Shown here: positions 1-6,034 of the stretch, one piece after another
How the letters are laid out: each line of letters opens with the position of its first letter
Position numbering within the stretch: the first letter of the stretch is position 1
Assembly: GCA_934101605.1 (NCBI GenBank)
Contig: CAKORS010000039.1
Coordinates: forward strand, 1 to 8,749
DNA: 8,749 bases
Reading direction: 5' to 3'
Source: an uncultured Bacilli bacterium
GTDB lineage: Bacteria; Bacillota_I; Bacilli_A; RF39; UBA660
Position numbers and translations under genes: made by a program
Notes under the pieces: generated by a model
Told to the model about the DNA's origin: nothing
The model's input: only the letters and a program-made list of their open reading frames with translations
Databases searched by the model: none

Positions 1-83
1 CTTTTATTTATTGAATAATTTTTTACTTTTCTATTTATTTCATTATTTATTAATTCATTTCTTATCTCTTTATAATAATTCAT
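1..83 (-). CDS. 5' end of a gene resembling DUF1016/YhcG-type nuclease (partial)
   Basis: A GGAGGT ribosome binding site (96-91) sits 7 bases before an ATG at 83-81 that opens a frame with no stop to the window edge, giving 27 codons. The product begins MNYYKEIRNELINNEINRK and continues VKNYSINK. From memory this resembles the N-terminus of Firmicutes DUF1016 proteins (PDDEXK-superfamily, YhcG-like, often accessory and linked to restriction or other DNA-processing loci), which commonly start with a YY-x-EIK-x-ELINNE...VKDYSKN pattern. The catalytic domain would lie outside the window, so the assignment rests on a short N-terminal match only. The gene follows the sigma-factor terminator by about 60 bases. 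I see no convincing promoter in that gap. That a gene starts here is fairly secure; the family is tentative. Confidence 0.5.
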   Translation of the reverse strand, partial: MNYYKEIRNELINNEINRKVKNYSINK

Positions 84-141
84 AAATTATACCTCCATAA
101 TTATTATTTATAAATCACTTAAAAACTCCTAATAAATAATT

Positions 142-171
142 AAAAAAACAAGATTATTATTCTAATCTTGT
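142..171 (-). terminator. Rho-independent terminator of the spoIIAA-sigma operon
   Basis: On the minus strand a perfect 9-bp stem (ACAAGATTA / TAATCTTGT, 171-163 with 156-148) closes a 6-base loop and is followed by seven T (148-142). The TAA stop of the sigma factor (159-157) lies inside the loop, so the hairpin overlaps the last codons of the gene. Confidence 0.88.
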
Positions 172-798
172 CCTTAATCTTTCTAATATCTTTTTTTCTT
201 TTCTACAAACTTGAACCTGAGAAATACCAAGCACTTTGGAAGCTTCTCCTTGAGTTAACCCATTCTCATATCTTTCTTTTATAAGTTTCTTCTCAAATAA
301 TGGTAAAGTTGCCACCTCATCTTTTAAATCTAAAATATCTGCTTCATATGAAGTTTCTTTATAACCTATCCTATCATATAAATCTAAATCATCATTTTCA
401 TAATCAAGACTTGCTACCAATTGATTAGCATATCTTGCTTCATCTAATTTTTCTTTTGGAATTTCTAAATAATTAGCAATCTCTAAATCACTAGGAACTC
501 TACCCAAAACTTGTGTTAAAGACTCCTTTGCTTTTTCTAAAGATTTATTAAGTTTTGCTAAATCTTTACTAACTTTAAAAGCATTACTCTCCCTTATAAA
601 TTTCTTAACTTCTCCCATAATCCAAAAATAAGCATAAGTGGAAAATTCAGTCTTACTATTTTTATCAAATTTTTTATATGCATTAATAAGTCCAATTACC
701 CCGACTTGATATAAATCATCTCTATCAAAATAATAAGTATATTTAGATATTATAGATTTAATCAACCAATCATATGCAAATATCATATTCTCCATCAT
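157..798 (-). CDS. sigF: Sigma-70 family (group 3) sigma factor, sigma-F-like, N-terminally short
   Basis: This is an RNA polymerase sigma factor that would direct the enzyme to a dedicated promoter set; in spore formers sigma-F drives early forespore genes. Visible parts are region 2 (about residues 27-72, with DDLYQVGVIGL and FSTYAYFWIMGEVKKFIRES), a sigma-3 domain (about 75-125, with LGRVPSDLEIANYL), and a region 4 helix-turn-helix at 181-205 (LTQGEASKVLGISQVQV followed by EKKIL). The GISQVQV...EKKIL signature fits sigma-F best within the F/G/B group. At 213 aa it is about 40 residues shorter than Bacillus SigF (255), and what is missing is the N-terminal region 1.2 segment. An in-frame TAA two codons before the ATG rules out an upstream extension. 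The ATG overlaps the TGA of the STAS gene (ATGA), and a GAGGT ribosome binding site (812-808) lies within that gene, so translation is probably coupled. The sigF symbol is by similarity, not proven orthology. Confidence 0.82.
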   Translation of the reverse strand: MMENMIFAYDWLIKSIISKYTYYFDRDDLYQVGVIGLINAYKKFDKNSKTEFSTYAYFWIMGEVKKFIRESNAFKVSKDLAKLNKSLEKAKESLTQVLGRVPSDLEIANYLEIPKEKLDEARYANQLVASLDYENDDLDLYDRIGYKETSYEADILDLKDEVATLPLFEKKLIKERYENGLTQGEASKVLGISQVQVCRKEKKILERLRTRLE

Positions 799-1130
799 AT
801 ATTAATTACCTCAAAAGCTTTTTTCTCATTACTAACTTGATATAAATTCTTTAAAAGTCCTCCATTATAATCTAATAACTTATCCATTCCACAAATAATA
901 AATTTTCCACTATTATTTAAAATATTAATATAATTTTTAACTAAAACATTCATTCCATGTCTATCAATAAAAGATAATTCATTTAAATTAACCAATAAAT
1001 ATTTAATACCATTATTATTAATAATAGAAGTTAACTCCTCATCAAGTCTTAAAGAAGTATCACCATTTAATATTCCTCTTAATCTAACAAATAAAATACC
1101 CTTTCTAAATTCCATATCTATATCTAACAC
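795..1130 (-). CDS. spoIIAA: SpoIIAA-like anti-sigma factor antagonist (STAS domain), phospho-serine site lost
   Basis: This is a small cytoplasmic STAS protein. In the known system SpoIIAA binds the anti-sigma kinase SpoIIAB and frees sigma-F, and is switched off by phosphorylation of the serine in a DSSG motif. From the GTG at 1130 the product is 111 aa and aligns end to end with Bacillus SpoIIAA (117 aa): LDIDMEFRKGILFVRLRG matches its GIDMNVKESVLCIRLTG. The GTG is chosen because GGGAG (1142-1138) lies 7 bases before it and because it matches the family N-terminus; the ATG at 1166 gives 12 extra residues but has no visible ribosome binding site. The key motif reads LSFIDRHGM instead of LSFMDSSGL, so Arg57 replaces the phosphorylatable Ser58 and His replaces the next Ser. 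The gene overlaps the sigma gene by 4 bases with no spoIIAB between them, so classical phospho-switching by this protein is unlikely. Confidence 0.8.
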   Translation of the reverse strand: MLDIDMEFRKGILFVRLRGILNGDTSLRLDEELTSIINNNGIKYLLVNLNELSFIDRHGMNVLVKNYINILNNSGKFIICGMDKLLDYNGGLLKNLYQVSNEKKAFEVINI

Positions 1131-1177
1131 ATAATCACTCCCTTTGTATTTCAAATTATTGCACATCTATATGTCGA

Positions 1178-1207
1178 ATAATGTTTCAAAAAGTATTATT
1201 TACACAA
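1178..1207 (-). promoter_or_regulatory. Weak candidate promoter for the spoIIAA-sigma pair
   Basis: On the minus strand TTGTGT (1207-1202) and CATTAT (1183-1178) are separated by 18 bases, a poor match to sigma-A boxes. I saw no clear sigma-H-type match (AGGA...GAAT), which would be expected for a classical spoIIA operon. The gene pair follows the ileS terminator, so some promoter is expected in 1167-1323, but the sequence is nearly all A/T and does not single one out. Confidence 0.25.
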
Positions 1208-1261
1208 CTTTTACATACATAATAAAACAATAATTTTAAAAATTAAAATAACTAAAAATAT

Positions 1262-1286
1262 TTATTGATAATAAAATCATCAATAA
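1262..1286. repeat. Inverted repeat in the ileS-spoIIAA gap
   Basis: TTATTGAT (1262-1269) and ATCAATAA (1279-1286) form perfect 8-bp arms around a 9-base spacer. The repeat sits between the ileS terminator and the start of the STAS gene. It could be a regulator binding site, a secondary terminator on the minus strand (it is followed by ATATTTTT), or chance in such AT-rich DNA. Confidence 0.35.
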
Positions 1287-1323
1287 TAATAAAAATTATT
1301 ACTAAGAAAATAAATTATTACAT

Positions 1324-1353
1324 AAAAAAAGAAACTTCTTTTAAAAGTTTCTT
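1324..1353 (-). terminator. Rho-independent terminator of the CYTH-ileS operon
   Basis: Reading the minus strand, a perfect 9-bp stem AAGAAACTT / AAGTTTCTT (1353-1345 with 1337-1329) has a 7-base loop. A T run at 1330-1324 begins within the stem base. It starts 6 bases after the ileS TAA (1362-1360). Confidence 0.88.
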
Positions 1354-1359
1354 ATAAAA

Positions 1360-4300
1360 TTAAATTTTTTCTACATCTAAATATACTTCTACACCGTTAA
1401 TATCAAATTTATTATCTAATGAATCTTTATGTTCTAAATTAACAGCTAAAGTTTCTTTCTTTATATAAGCTTCAAAACTATTAAATACATCATCTAATCC
1501 ATTGAAATATAAATTAATTCTATCTTCAATATTAAAATCCTTTTCTTTTCTTAAATTTTGAACCTTAGAAACTATTTCTCTAGCATATCCCTCATTTATT
1601 AAATCATTAGTTAAAGTAGTATTTAAAATAACAAAATTATTATCAAGAAGAGCTACATCAAATCCTTCCTTAGAACTTACTCTTACATCTAATAAACTAG
1701 AATCTATTTCTATACCATCAAAAGTTAAAGACTTACCTTCTCTAACACTTGCAATCTCTTCATCACTTAAATTAGATAAGAATGCAACAAATTTCTTCAT
1801 CTTAGAACCTATAACTTTACCAGCTTCTTTAAAATTAGGTTTAACAGTAAAGTTCATATATAAACTTAAATCTTTAGCATAAGTTATTTTCTTAACATTT
1901 AACTCTTCACTTATTAAATCTTTTAAGCCTTTTAAAATTTCCTCGTTTTTACCATCAAGAATAACTTCACTTATAGGTTGTCTAACCTTAATCTTAGCTT
2001 CTTCTCTAGCATTTCTTCCAAGAGATATTAAATCTCTTACTAAATCCATTTTATTTTCCAATTTTTCATCAACTAAACTTAAATCGTATTTAGGGAAATC
2101 ACTTAAATGAACTGATTTTTCATTAGTTAAATTACAATAAATCTCTTCTGAAATAAAAGGTGCGATTGGAGCAAGTATTTGAGATAAACCAACTAAAATT
2201 TGATAAGTTGTTTGATATACAGCTTTTTTAGAATTATTAAGCTCACTTCCCCAGAATCTATCTCTATTACGTCTTATATACCAATTAGATAAATCATCAG
2301 ATACAAAACTAGTTAAAGCCTTAACAACCTTATTTAAATCATATTCTTCATAACTTTCTGTTACATATTTTAATAATTTATTATATTTAGAAATTAACCA
2401 TTTATCGATATCTTCTAAATCTTCATATTTAACATCAAAATCACTTACAGAAATTTTATCTATATTAGCATAAGTAGAAAAGAAATTATAAGTATTTTTA
2501 AGTGGATTAAAGAATTTAGAATGAACCTCTTTTAAACCATCAACAGAAAATCTAAGTGGAGTCCATACAGGAGATACATATAACATATAAAGTCTAACTA
2601 CATCAGCTCCATACTTAGTCATTATTTCAACTGGATCAATAATATTACCTGTACTCTTGCTCATTTTTTTACCATATTGATCTAACATCATATCATTAAC
2701 AACAACATTTTTAAAACTAGATTCCCCAGATATTATTGTAGATATAACAAGTAATACATAGAACCATCCACGAGTTTGGTCAACACCCTCTGCTATAAAA
2801 TCAGCAGGAAATTGTGACTCAAATAACTCTTTATTTTCAAATGGATAATGGAATTGTGCATAAGGCATAGATCCAGAATCAAACCATACATCCATAACAT
2901 CTAATACACGAGACATAACCTTGCCACATTTAGAGCACTTAATATGTAGTTCGTCTATATAAGGACGATGAAGCTCCATCTTATGAACATCTTTATCTTC
3001 GATTATTAAACTTTGCAACTCATCTAAAGAACCTACAACATGGAAATGTCCACATTCACACATCCAAATTGGCATTGGACAACCCCAATATCTATTACGA
3101 GAAATACCCCAATCAATCATATTTTCAAGCCAATTATTAAAACGCTTCTTACCAATATAATCAGGATACCAATTAATCTTTTTATTAGCTTCAATGATTT
3201 TATCTTTATAAGCTGTATTATTTATATACCAAGCTGGTTTAGCATAATAAATAAGTGGTGATTTACATCTCCAACAATGTGGATAATCATGAGTCATTTT
3301 AATCTTTTTAAATAATTTATCATTTTCTTTTAACCATTTTATAATTTCAATCTCTAAATCCTTAGAGGTTACTAAAACACCTTTCCAAGGTCCTTCTAAA
3401 TAACATCCATCTTTTCCTACTGGATTTACAAAACCAATACCATTTTCACGACAAACTCTATTATCATCTTCACCATACGCAGGAGCAATATGAACTATAC
3501 CTGTTCCATCACTATCTGTTACATAATTATCACTTACAACAGTAAAACATTTTCCAGAAACATGAACAAAAGGCATTAATTGTTCATACTCTAAACCAAC
3601 TAAATCTTTTCCTTTACAAGATTTTAACACCTCAACATCATCACCTAAAACTTTATCAAGTAATGACTCTGCAATTATAAAATTATACCCCATTGATTTT
3701 ACTGTTACATAAGTAAGATCAGGATTAACACATAAAGCAACATTAGCCATTAAAGTCCAAGGAGTTGTAGTCCAAACTAGAAAATAACAATCTTGATTCT
3801 TTATCTTAAAAGGCACTATTACAGTATTAACTGAATCTTCTTGATATCCTTGAGATACCTCATGTGTTGCAAGTTCAGTTCCACATCTAGGACAATAAGG
3901 TAATACTTTAGAACCATGATAAACTAATCCCTTTTTATCCATCTCTTTTAAAATCCACCATTCAGATTCTATAAAATCATTACTACAAGTAACATAAGGA
4001 TTATAACAATCAATAAATTGTCCCATCATATCAGTAACTTTAACAACTTCATCAATATTACTATCTGTTTCTTTATTACACTCCTTACAGAAATTTTCTA
4101 CTCCATATTTTTCTATATCAGCTTTACCACTAAAACCTAACTTTTTCTCAACATTAACTTCAATTGGAAGTCCATGAGTATCAAGTCCTATCTTTCTTAA
4201 TACTCTATATCCATTCATAGTTTTATACTTACAAAAAGCATCCTTAATTGTTTTAGCAAATACATGATGAATACCAGGTTTAGCATTAGCATAAATAGGT

Positions 4301-4434
4301 CCATCATAAAAAACAAAATCCTCACAATTTTCTCTATTCCTTATAGATTCATTAAAAATATCATTATCTTTCCAACTTTTAATTATATCTTTTTCAATAT
4401 CATGTGCTTCTCTCTTATCTAAATTCTTAAACAT
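1360..4434 (-). CDS. ileS: Isoleucyl-tRNA synthetase, type 2 (eukaryote-like)
   Basis: This class I aminoacyl-tRNA synthetase charges tRNA-Ile with isoleucine in the cytoplasm. The 1024-aa product shows the Rossmann signature as GIHH (54-57) in GPIYANAKPGIHHV, the CP1 editing domain with its Thr-rich peptide WTTTPWTL (221-228) and GTGIVHIAPAYGEDD (310-324), DWGISRNRYWG (441-451), VWFDSG (516-521) and KMSKS (590-594), followed by the anticodon-binding and C-terminal domains. Cys pairs at 181/184, 387/390, 459/461 and 500/503 are candidate zinc ligands. The PGIHH form of the HIGH motif and SRNRYWG (rather than SRQRAWG) place it in the type 2 group, which includes naturally mupirocin-resistant enzymes; resistance here is only inferred. 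Its start is 3 bases after the CYTH stop, and its ribosome binding site GAGGAGG lies in the last codons of that gene. Expression should depend on the upstream isoleucine T-box. Confidence 0.97.
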   Translation of the reverse strand: MFKNLDKREAHDIEKDIIKSWKDNDIFNESIRNRENCEDFVFYDGPIYANAKPGIHHVFAKTIKDAFCKYKTMNGYRVLRKIGLDTHGLPIEVNVEKKLGFSGKADIEKYGVENFCKECNKETDSNIDEVVKVTDMMGQFIDCYNPYVTCSNDFIESEWWILKEMDKKGLVYHGSKVLPYCPRCGTELATHEVSQGYQEDSVNTVIVPFKIKNQDCYFLVWTTTPWTLMANVALCVNPDLTYVTVKSMGYNFIIAESLLDKVLGDDVEVLKSCKGKDLVGLEYEQLMPFVHVSGKCFTVVSDNYVTDSDGTGIVHIAPAYGEDDNRVCRENGIGFVNPVGKDGCYLEGPWKGVLVTSKDLEIEIIKWLKENDKLFKKIKMTHDYPHCWRCKSPLIYYAKPAWYINNTAYKDKIIEANKKINWYPDYIGKKRFNNWLENMIDWGISRNRYWGCPMPIWMCECGHFHVVGSLDELQSLIIEDKDVHKMELHRPYIDELHIKCSKCGKVMSRVLDVMDVWFDSGSMPYAQFHYPFENKELFESQFPADFIAEGVDQTRGWFYVLLVISTIISGESSFKNVVVNDMMLDQYGKKMSKSTGNIIDPVEIMTKYGADVVRLYMLYVSPVWTPLRFSVDGLKEVHSKFFNPLKNTYNFFSTYANIDKISVSDFDVKYEDLEDIDKWLISKYNKLLKYVTESYEEYDLNKVVKALTSFVSDDLSNWYIRRNRDRFWGSELNNSKKAVYQTTYQILVGLSQILAPIAPFISEEIYCNLTNEKSVHLSDFPKYDLSLVDEKLENKMDLVRDLISLGRNAREEAKIKVRQPISEVILDGKNEEILKGLKDLISEELNVKKITYAKDLSLYMNFTVKPNFKEAGKVIGSKMKKFVAFLSNLSDEEIASVREGKSLTFDGIEIDSSLLDVRVSSKEGFDVALLDNNFVILNTTLTNDLINEGYAREIVSKVQNLRKEKDFNIEDRINLYFNGLDDVFNSFEAYIKKETLAVNLEHKDSLDNKFDINGVEVYLDVEKI

Positions 4435-4437
4435 AAT

Positions 4438-4977
4438 CTATTCCTCCTCAAAACATAAATTATTTAAATCTTCTTTTTTATATCCTTCATCATAATAAAA
4501 GTCTTGTGCTATTTTTGTAGTAGTATCTTTTATATCTATATCAAGCTTCTTTAAAACATTATATATATTTTCTTCATTAAAAGACTCAAATTCAACATAA
4601 TCTTTTAAATAAGGCCATCTATCAATATCTATTTCAACATCATCCAAAATATATCTTATCCTCTTATTTTGTTGTATACTTCTTCTCTTATATCCTAATC
4701 TTTCTAAAATTAAATTAGTCTTTTCCATATCTGATACCTCTACTTCTAACTCTTTCATTCCATCTATACTAGAAGATAAATGTTCCTTTATAGTTAGTGT
4801 AGTTTTTTTACCATTTGTCCTTAGTCTAATCCATTTATGTTCATCAACTGGATCAAAATCATAAATATATCTTTTCTGATCATATTTATCAACAAATATA
4901 GCCCCTGCCTCACTAAGCTTCTCAATAAATTTATCTTTATCGATATCATATACTCTAAGCTCTATCTCACTATTCAT
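4438..4977 (-). CDS. CYTH-domain protein (triphosphatase / class IV adenylate cyclase-like)
   Basis: This 179-aa protein belongs to the CYTH superfamily, beta-tunnel enzymes that bind a triphosphate and metal ions; members include inorganic triphosphatase, thiamine triphosphatase and class IV adenylate cyclase. The N-terminal signature reads EIELR (residues 4-8), an ExExR form of the usual ExExK. Other tunnel residues are R51 and R53 (WIRLRT), K64 (TIKE), E76/E78/E80 (ELEVE), D117/D119 in DIDRWPYLKDYVEFE and E129/E131. Which substrate it uses cannot be read from the sequence. The start has a GGAGG site (4988-4984) 6 bases upstream, immediately after the T-box terminator's T run. It is the first gene of the T-box-controlled operon with ileS, and its C-terminal Glu-Glu-Glu codons double as the ileS ribosome binding site. 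Confidence 0.82.
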   Translation of the reverse strand: MNSEIELRVYDIDKDKFIEKLSEAGAIFVDKYDQKRYIYDFDPVDEHKWIRLRTNGKKTTLTIKEHLSSSIDGMKELEVEVSDMEKTNLILERLGYKRRSIQQNKRIRYILDDVEIDIDRWPYLKDYVEFESFNEENIYNVLKKLDIDIKDTTTKIAQDFYYDEGYKKEDLNNLCFEEE

Positions 4978-5204
4978 AAAATACCTCCAAAAATAAAAAA
5001 CTCTTACTCATAGGAACGATAAAACCGTGGTACCATCCTACTTCATAAAAGTTTATGCACTCAAATTACTATAACGCGTTACCGTCTTTTACTTATCCTA
5101 AAAGAGCATCAGAAGTGATCTAAAAATAATTAACTTTTCTAGTTTTCACCAACCACTAGTTCTCTCTAAAGTATCATTATTCTTCGTCTTCATCATTTGC
5201 AGTT
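4978..5204 (-). promoter_or_regulatory. T-box riboswitch leader, isoleucine specifier (ATC)
   Basis: This leader RNA senses uncharged tRNA-Ile and allows read-through into the CYTH-ileS operon. The T-box sequence is TGGTACCACG (5035-5026), close to the consensus TGGNACCGCG. Its TGGT pairs with the ACCA end of the tRNA, consistent with the A discriminator of tRNA-Ile. Stem I has the conserved apical sequence AGAGAGAACTAGTGGTTGG and GTGAAAACTAG, arms ACTTT/AAAGT and AATAAT/ATTATT, and a specifier loop reading TAGATCACTTCTGATG with the Ile codon ATC at 5119-5117. The antiterminator can form between AACGCGT (5080-5074) and ACGGTT (5028-5023) with one bulged G, and is exclusive with the terminator at 4995-5051. 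The transcription start (about 5204) is inferred from the promoter. No other gene is seen in this gap. Confidence 0.95.
4995..5051 (-). terminator. Conditional terminator of the isoleucine T-box
   Basis: The minus strand can fold as CTTTTAT / GTAAGAG, TAGGA / TCCTA and ACG / CGT stacked with internal loops, followed by six T (5000-4995). The 5' half contains the T-box sequence, so terminator and antiterminator compete. The stem is imperfect, as is usual for T-box leaders, and the exact pairing is my model. Confidence 0.75.
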
Positions 5205-5210
5205 ACCTGT

Positions 5211-5239
5211 ATAATATCACAACAAATAATATTATTCAA
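5211..5239 (-). promoter_or_regulatory. Sigma-A-type promoter of the T-box/CYTH/ileS operon
   Basis: On the minus strand TTGAAT (5239-5234) and TATTAT (5216-5211) are separated by exactly 17 bases. It starts 10 bases after the T run of the preceding terminator and places the transcription start just before stem I of the T-box. Confidence 0.8.
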
Positions 5240-5249
5240 GGCTAAATTT

Positions 5250-5278
5250 AAAAAGACAAAATATTTAACAATTTTGTC
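5250..5278 (-). terminator. Rho-independent terminator of the sepF-divIVA operon
   Basis: On the minus strand GACAAAAT / ATTTTGTC (5278-5271 with 5262-5255) forms a perfect 8-bp stem with an 8-base loop, then five T (5254-5250). The TAA stop of the upstream gene (5267-5265) lies in the loop, so its last four codons, stop included, are part of the hairpin. Confidence 0.85.
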
Positions 5279-6026
5279 CTACTGATTCTATATCATCTCT
5301 ATTTTGAACAAAAGAAGATGTAATTTTTTCTCCATCAAAAGATAATTTCATTTCTTTTACCTTTATATTAGCTTCAGTGCAATCATATTCATATGTAGTA
5401 AAACTATTTCCATCAAACTTAACACTATCTAACTCTTCATTTAAATAACCATCATTAATCTTAAACTTTTGATTATTCTTTCTAAGAGCTACTTTATCAA
5501 CATAAAAATCATTATAAAAAGACAATTCTATATAAGTATTTTTATCATCCTTATCATAAACATAATATCCTATAGCTAAATATTTTTTATCTATAACATA
5601 TAATTTAACATTCACTAAATCATCAATTTCTTGACCAGAATAAACTGATCCCGCATCAATTGTATTAACCATTTCACCATCTATTTTTATTTCATACTTA
5701 ACTGTAGTAATAGCAGTTACTTCATTAACATCATCTTTAATAACAGGAGTTACTGTAATATTATGGTTTTTATTATTATAAGAAAGTTTAATAACCTTCT
5801 CACATACTTCAGCATCATTTTCACATTCAACATCATCAACATCAAATTGATAACCACTAATTAGTTTAACTTTTTTATTACTCTTCTTAATTTCATTCTT
5901 AGTATATTTATTTATTATACCATCAAATATACCCTTATCATATGCTATATAACCTAAACTTGAAATAAGTAAAATTATTAATATTACTATAGCTATTGTT
6001 GCATTTCCTTTTTTATTTAACTTCAT
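5265..6026 (-). CDS. Unknown membrane-anchored extracytoplasmic protein
   Basis: I do not recognise this 253-aa protein. It starts with a short basic stretch (MKLNKKGN) followed by one hydrophobic segment at about residues 9-29 (ATIAIVILIILLISSLGYIA), with no lipobox cysteine, so it is probably a single-pass anchor with the remaining ~220 residues outside the cell. The exterior part is charged and rich in beta-type Tyr/Val/Ile/Asp stretches. It has four cysteines (68, 75, 216 and the final residue 253), which could form two disulfides. The divIVA TAG stop overlaps its GGAGG ribosome binding site (TAGGAGG, 6037-6031), which sits 4 bases from the ATG, so the three genes form one tight transcription unit. 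Position in a cell-division operon hints at an envelope or septum role, but nothing in the sequence proves it. Confidence 0.75.
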   Translation of the reverse strand: MKLNKKGNATIAIVILIILLISSLGYIAYDKGIFDGIINKYTKNEIKKSNKKVKLISGYQFDVDDVECENDAEVCEKVIKLSYNNKNHNITVTPVIKDDVNEVTAITTVKYEIKIDGEMVNTIDAGSVYSGQEIDDLVNVKLYVIDKKYLAIGYYVYDKDDKNTYIELSFYNDFYVDKVALRKNNQKFKINDGYLNEELDSVKFDGNSFTTYEYDCTEANIKVKEMKLSFDGEKITSSFVQNRDDIESVGQNC

Positions 6027-6034
6027 ACATCCTC

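Noticed and set aside
84..141. Promoter or small gene between the sigma terminator and the last partial gene
   Set aside because: There is an AGGAG followed by GTG, but the frame stops after four codons, and no pair of promoter boxes stands out from the A/T background.
157..1130. Mycoplasma-type genetic code (TGA as Trp)
   Set aside because: Tryptophans in ileS and the sigma gene use TGG, and the STAS TGA stop overlaps the next start in a normal ATGA junction.
3040..3261. Plus-strand open frame of 73 codons inside ileS
   Set aside because: It is antisense to the well-conserved ileS core and its product shows no recognisable family; it is a shadow of the real gene.
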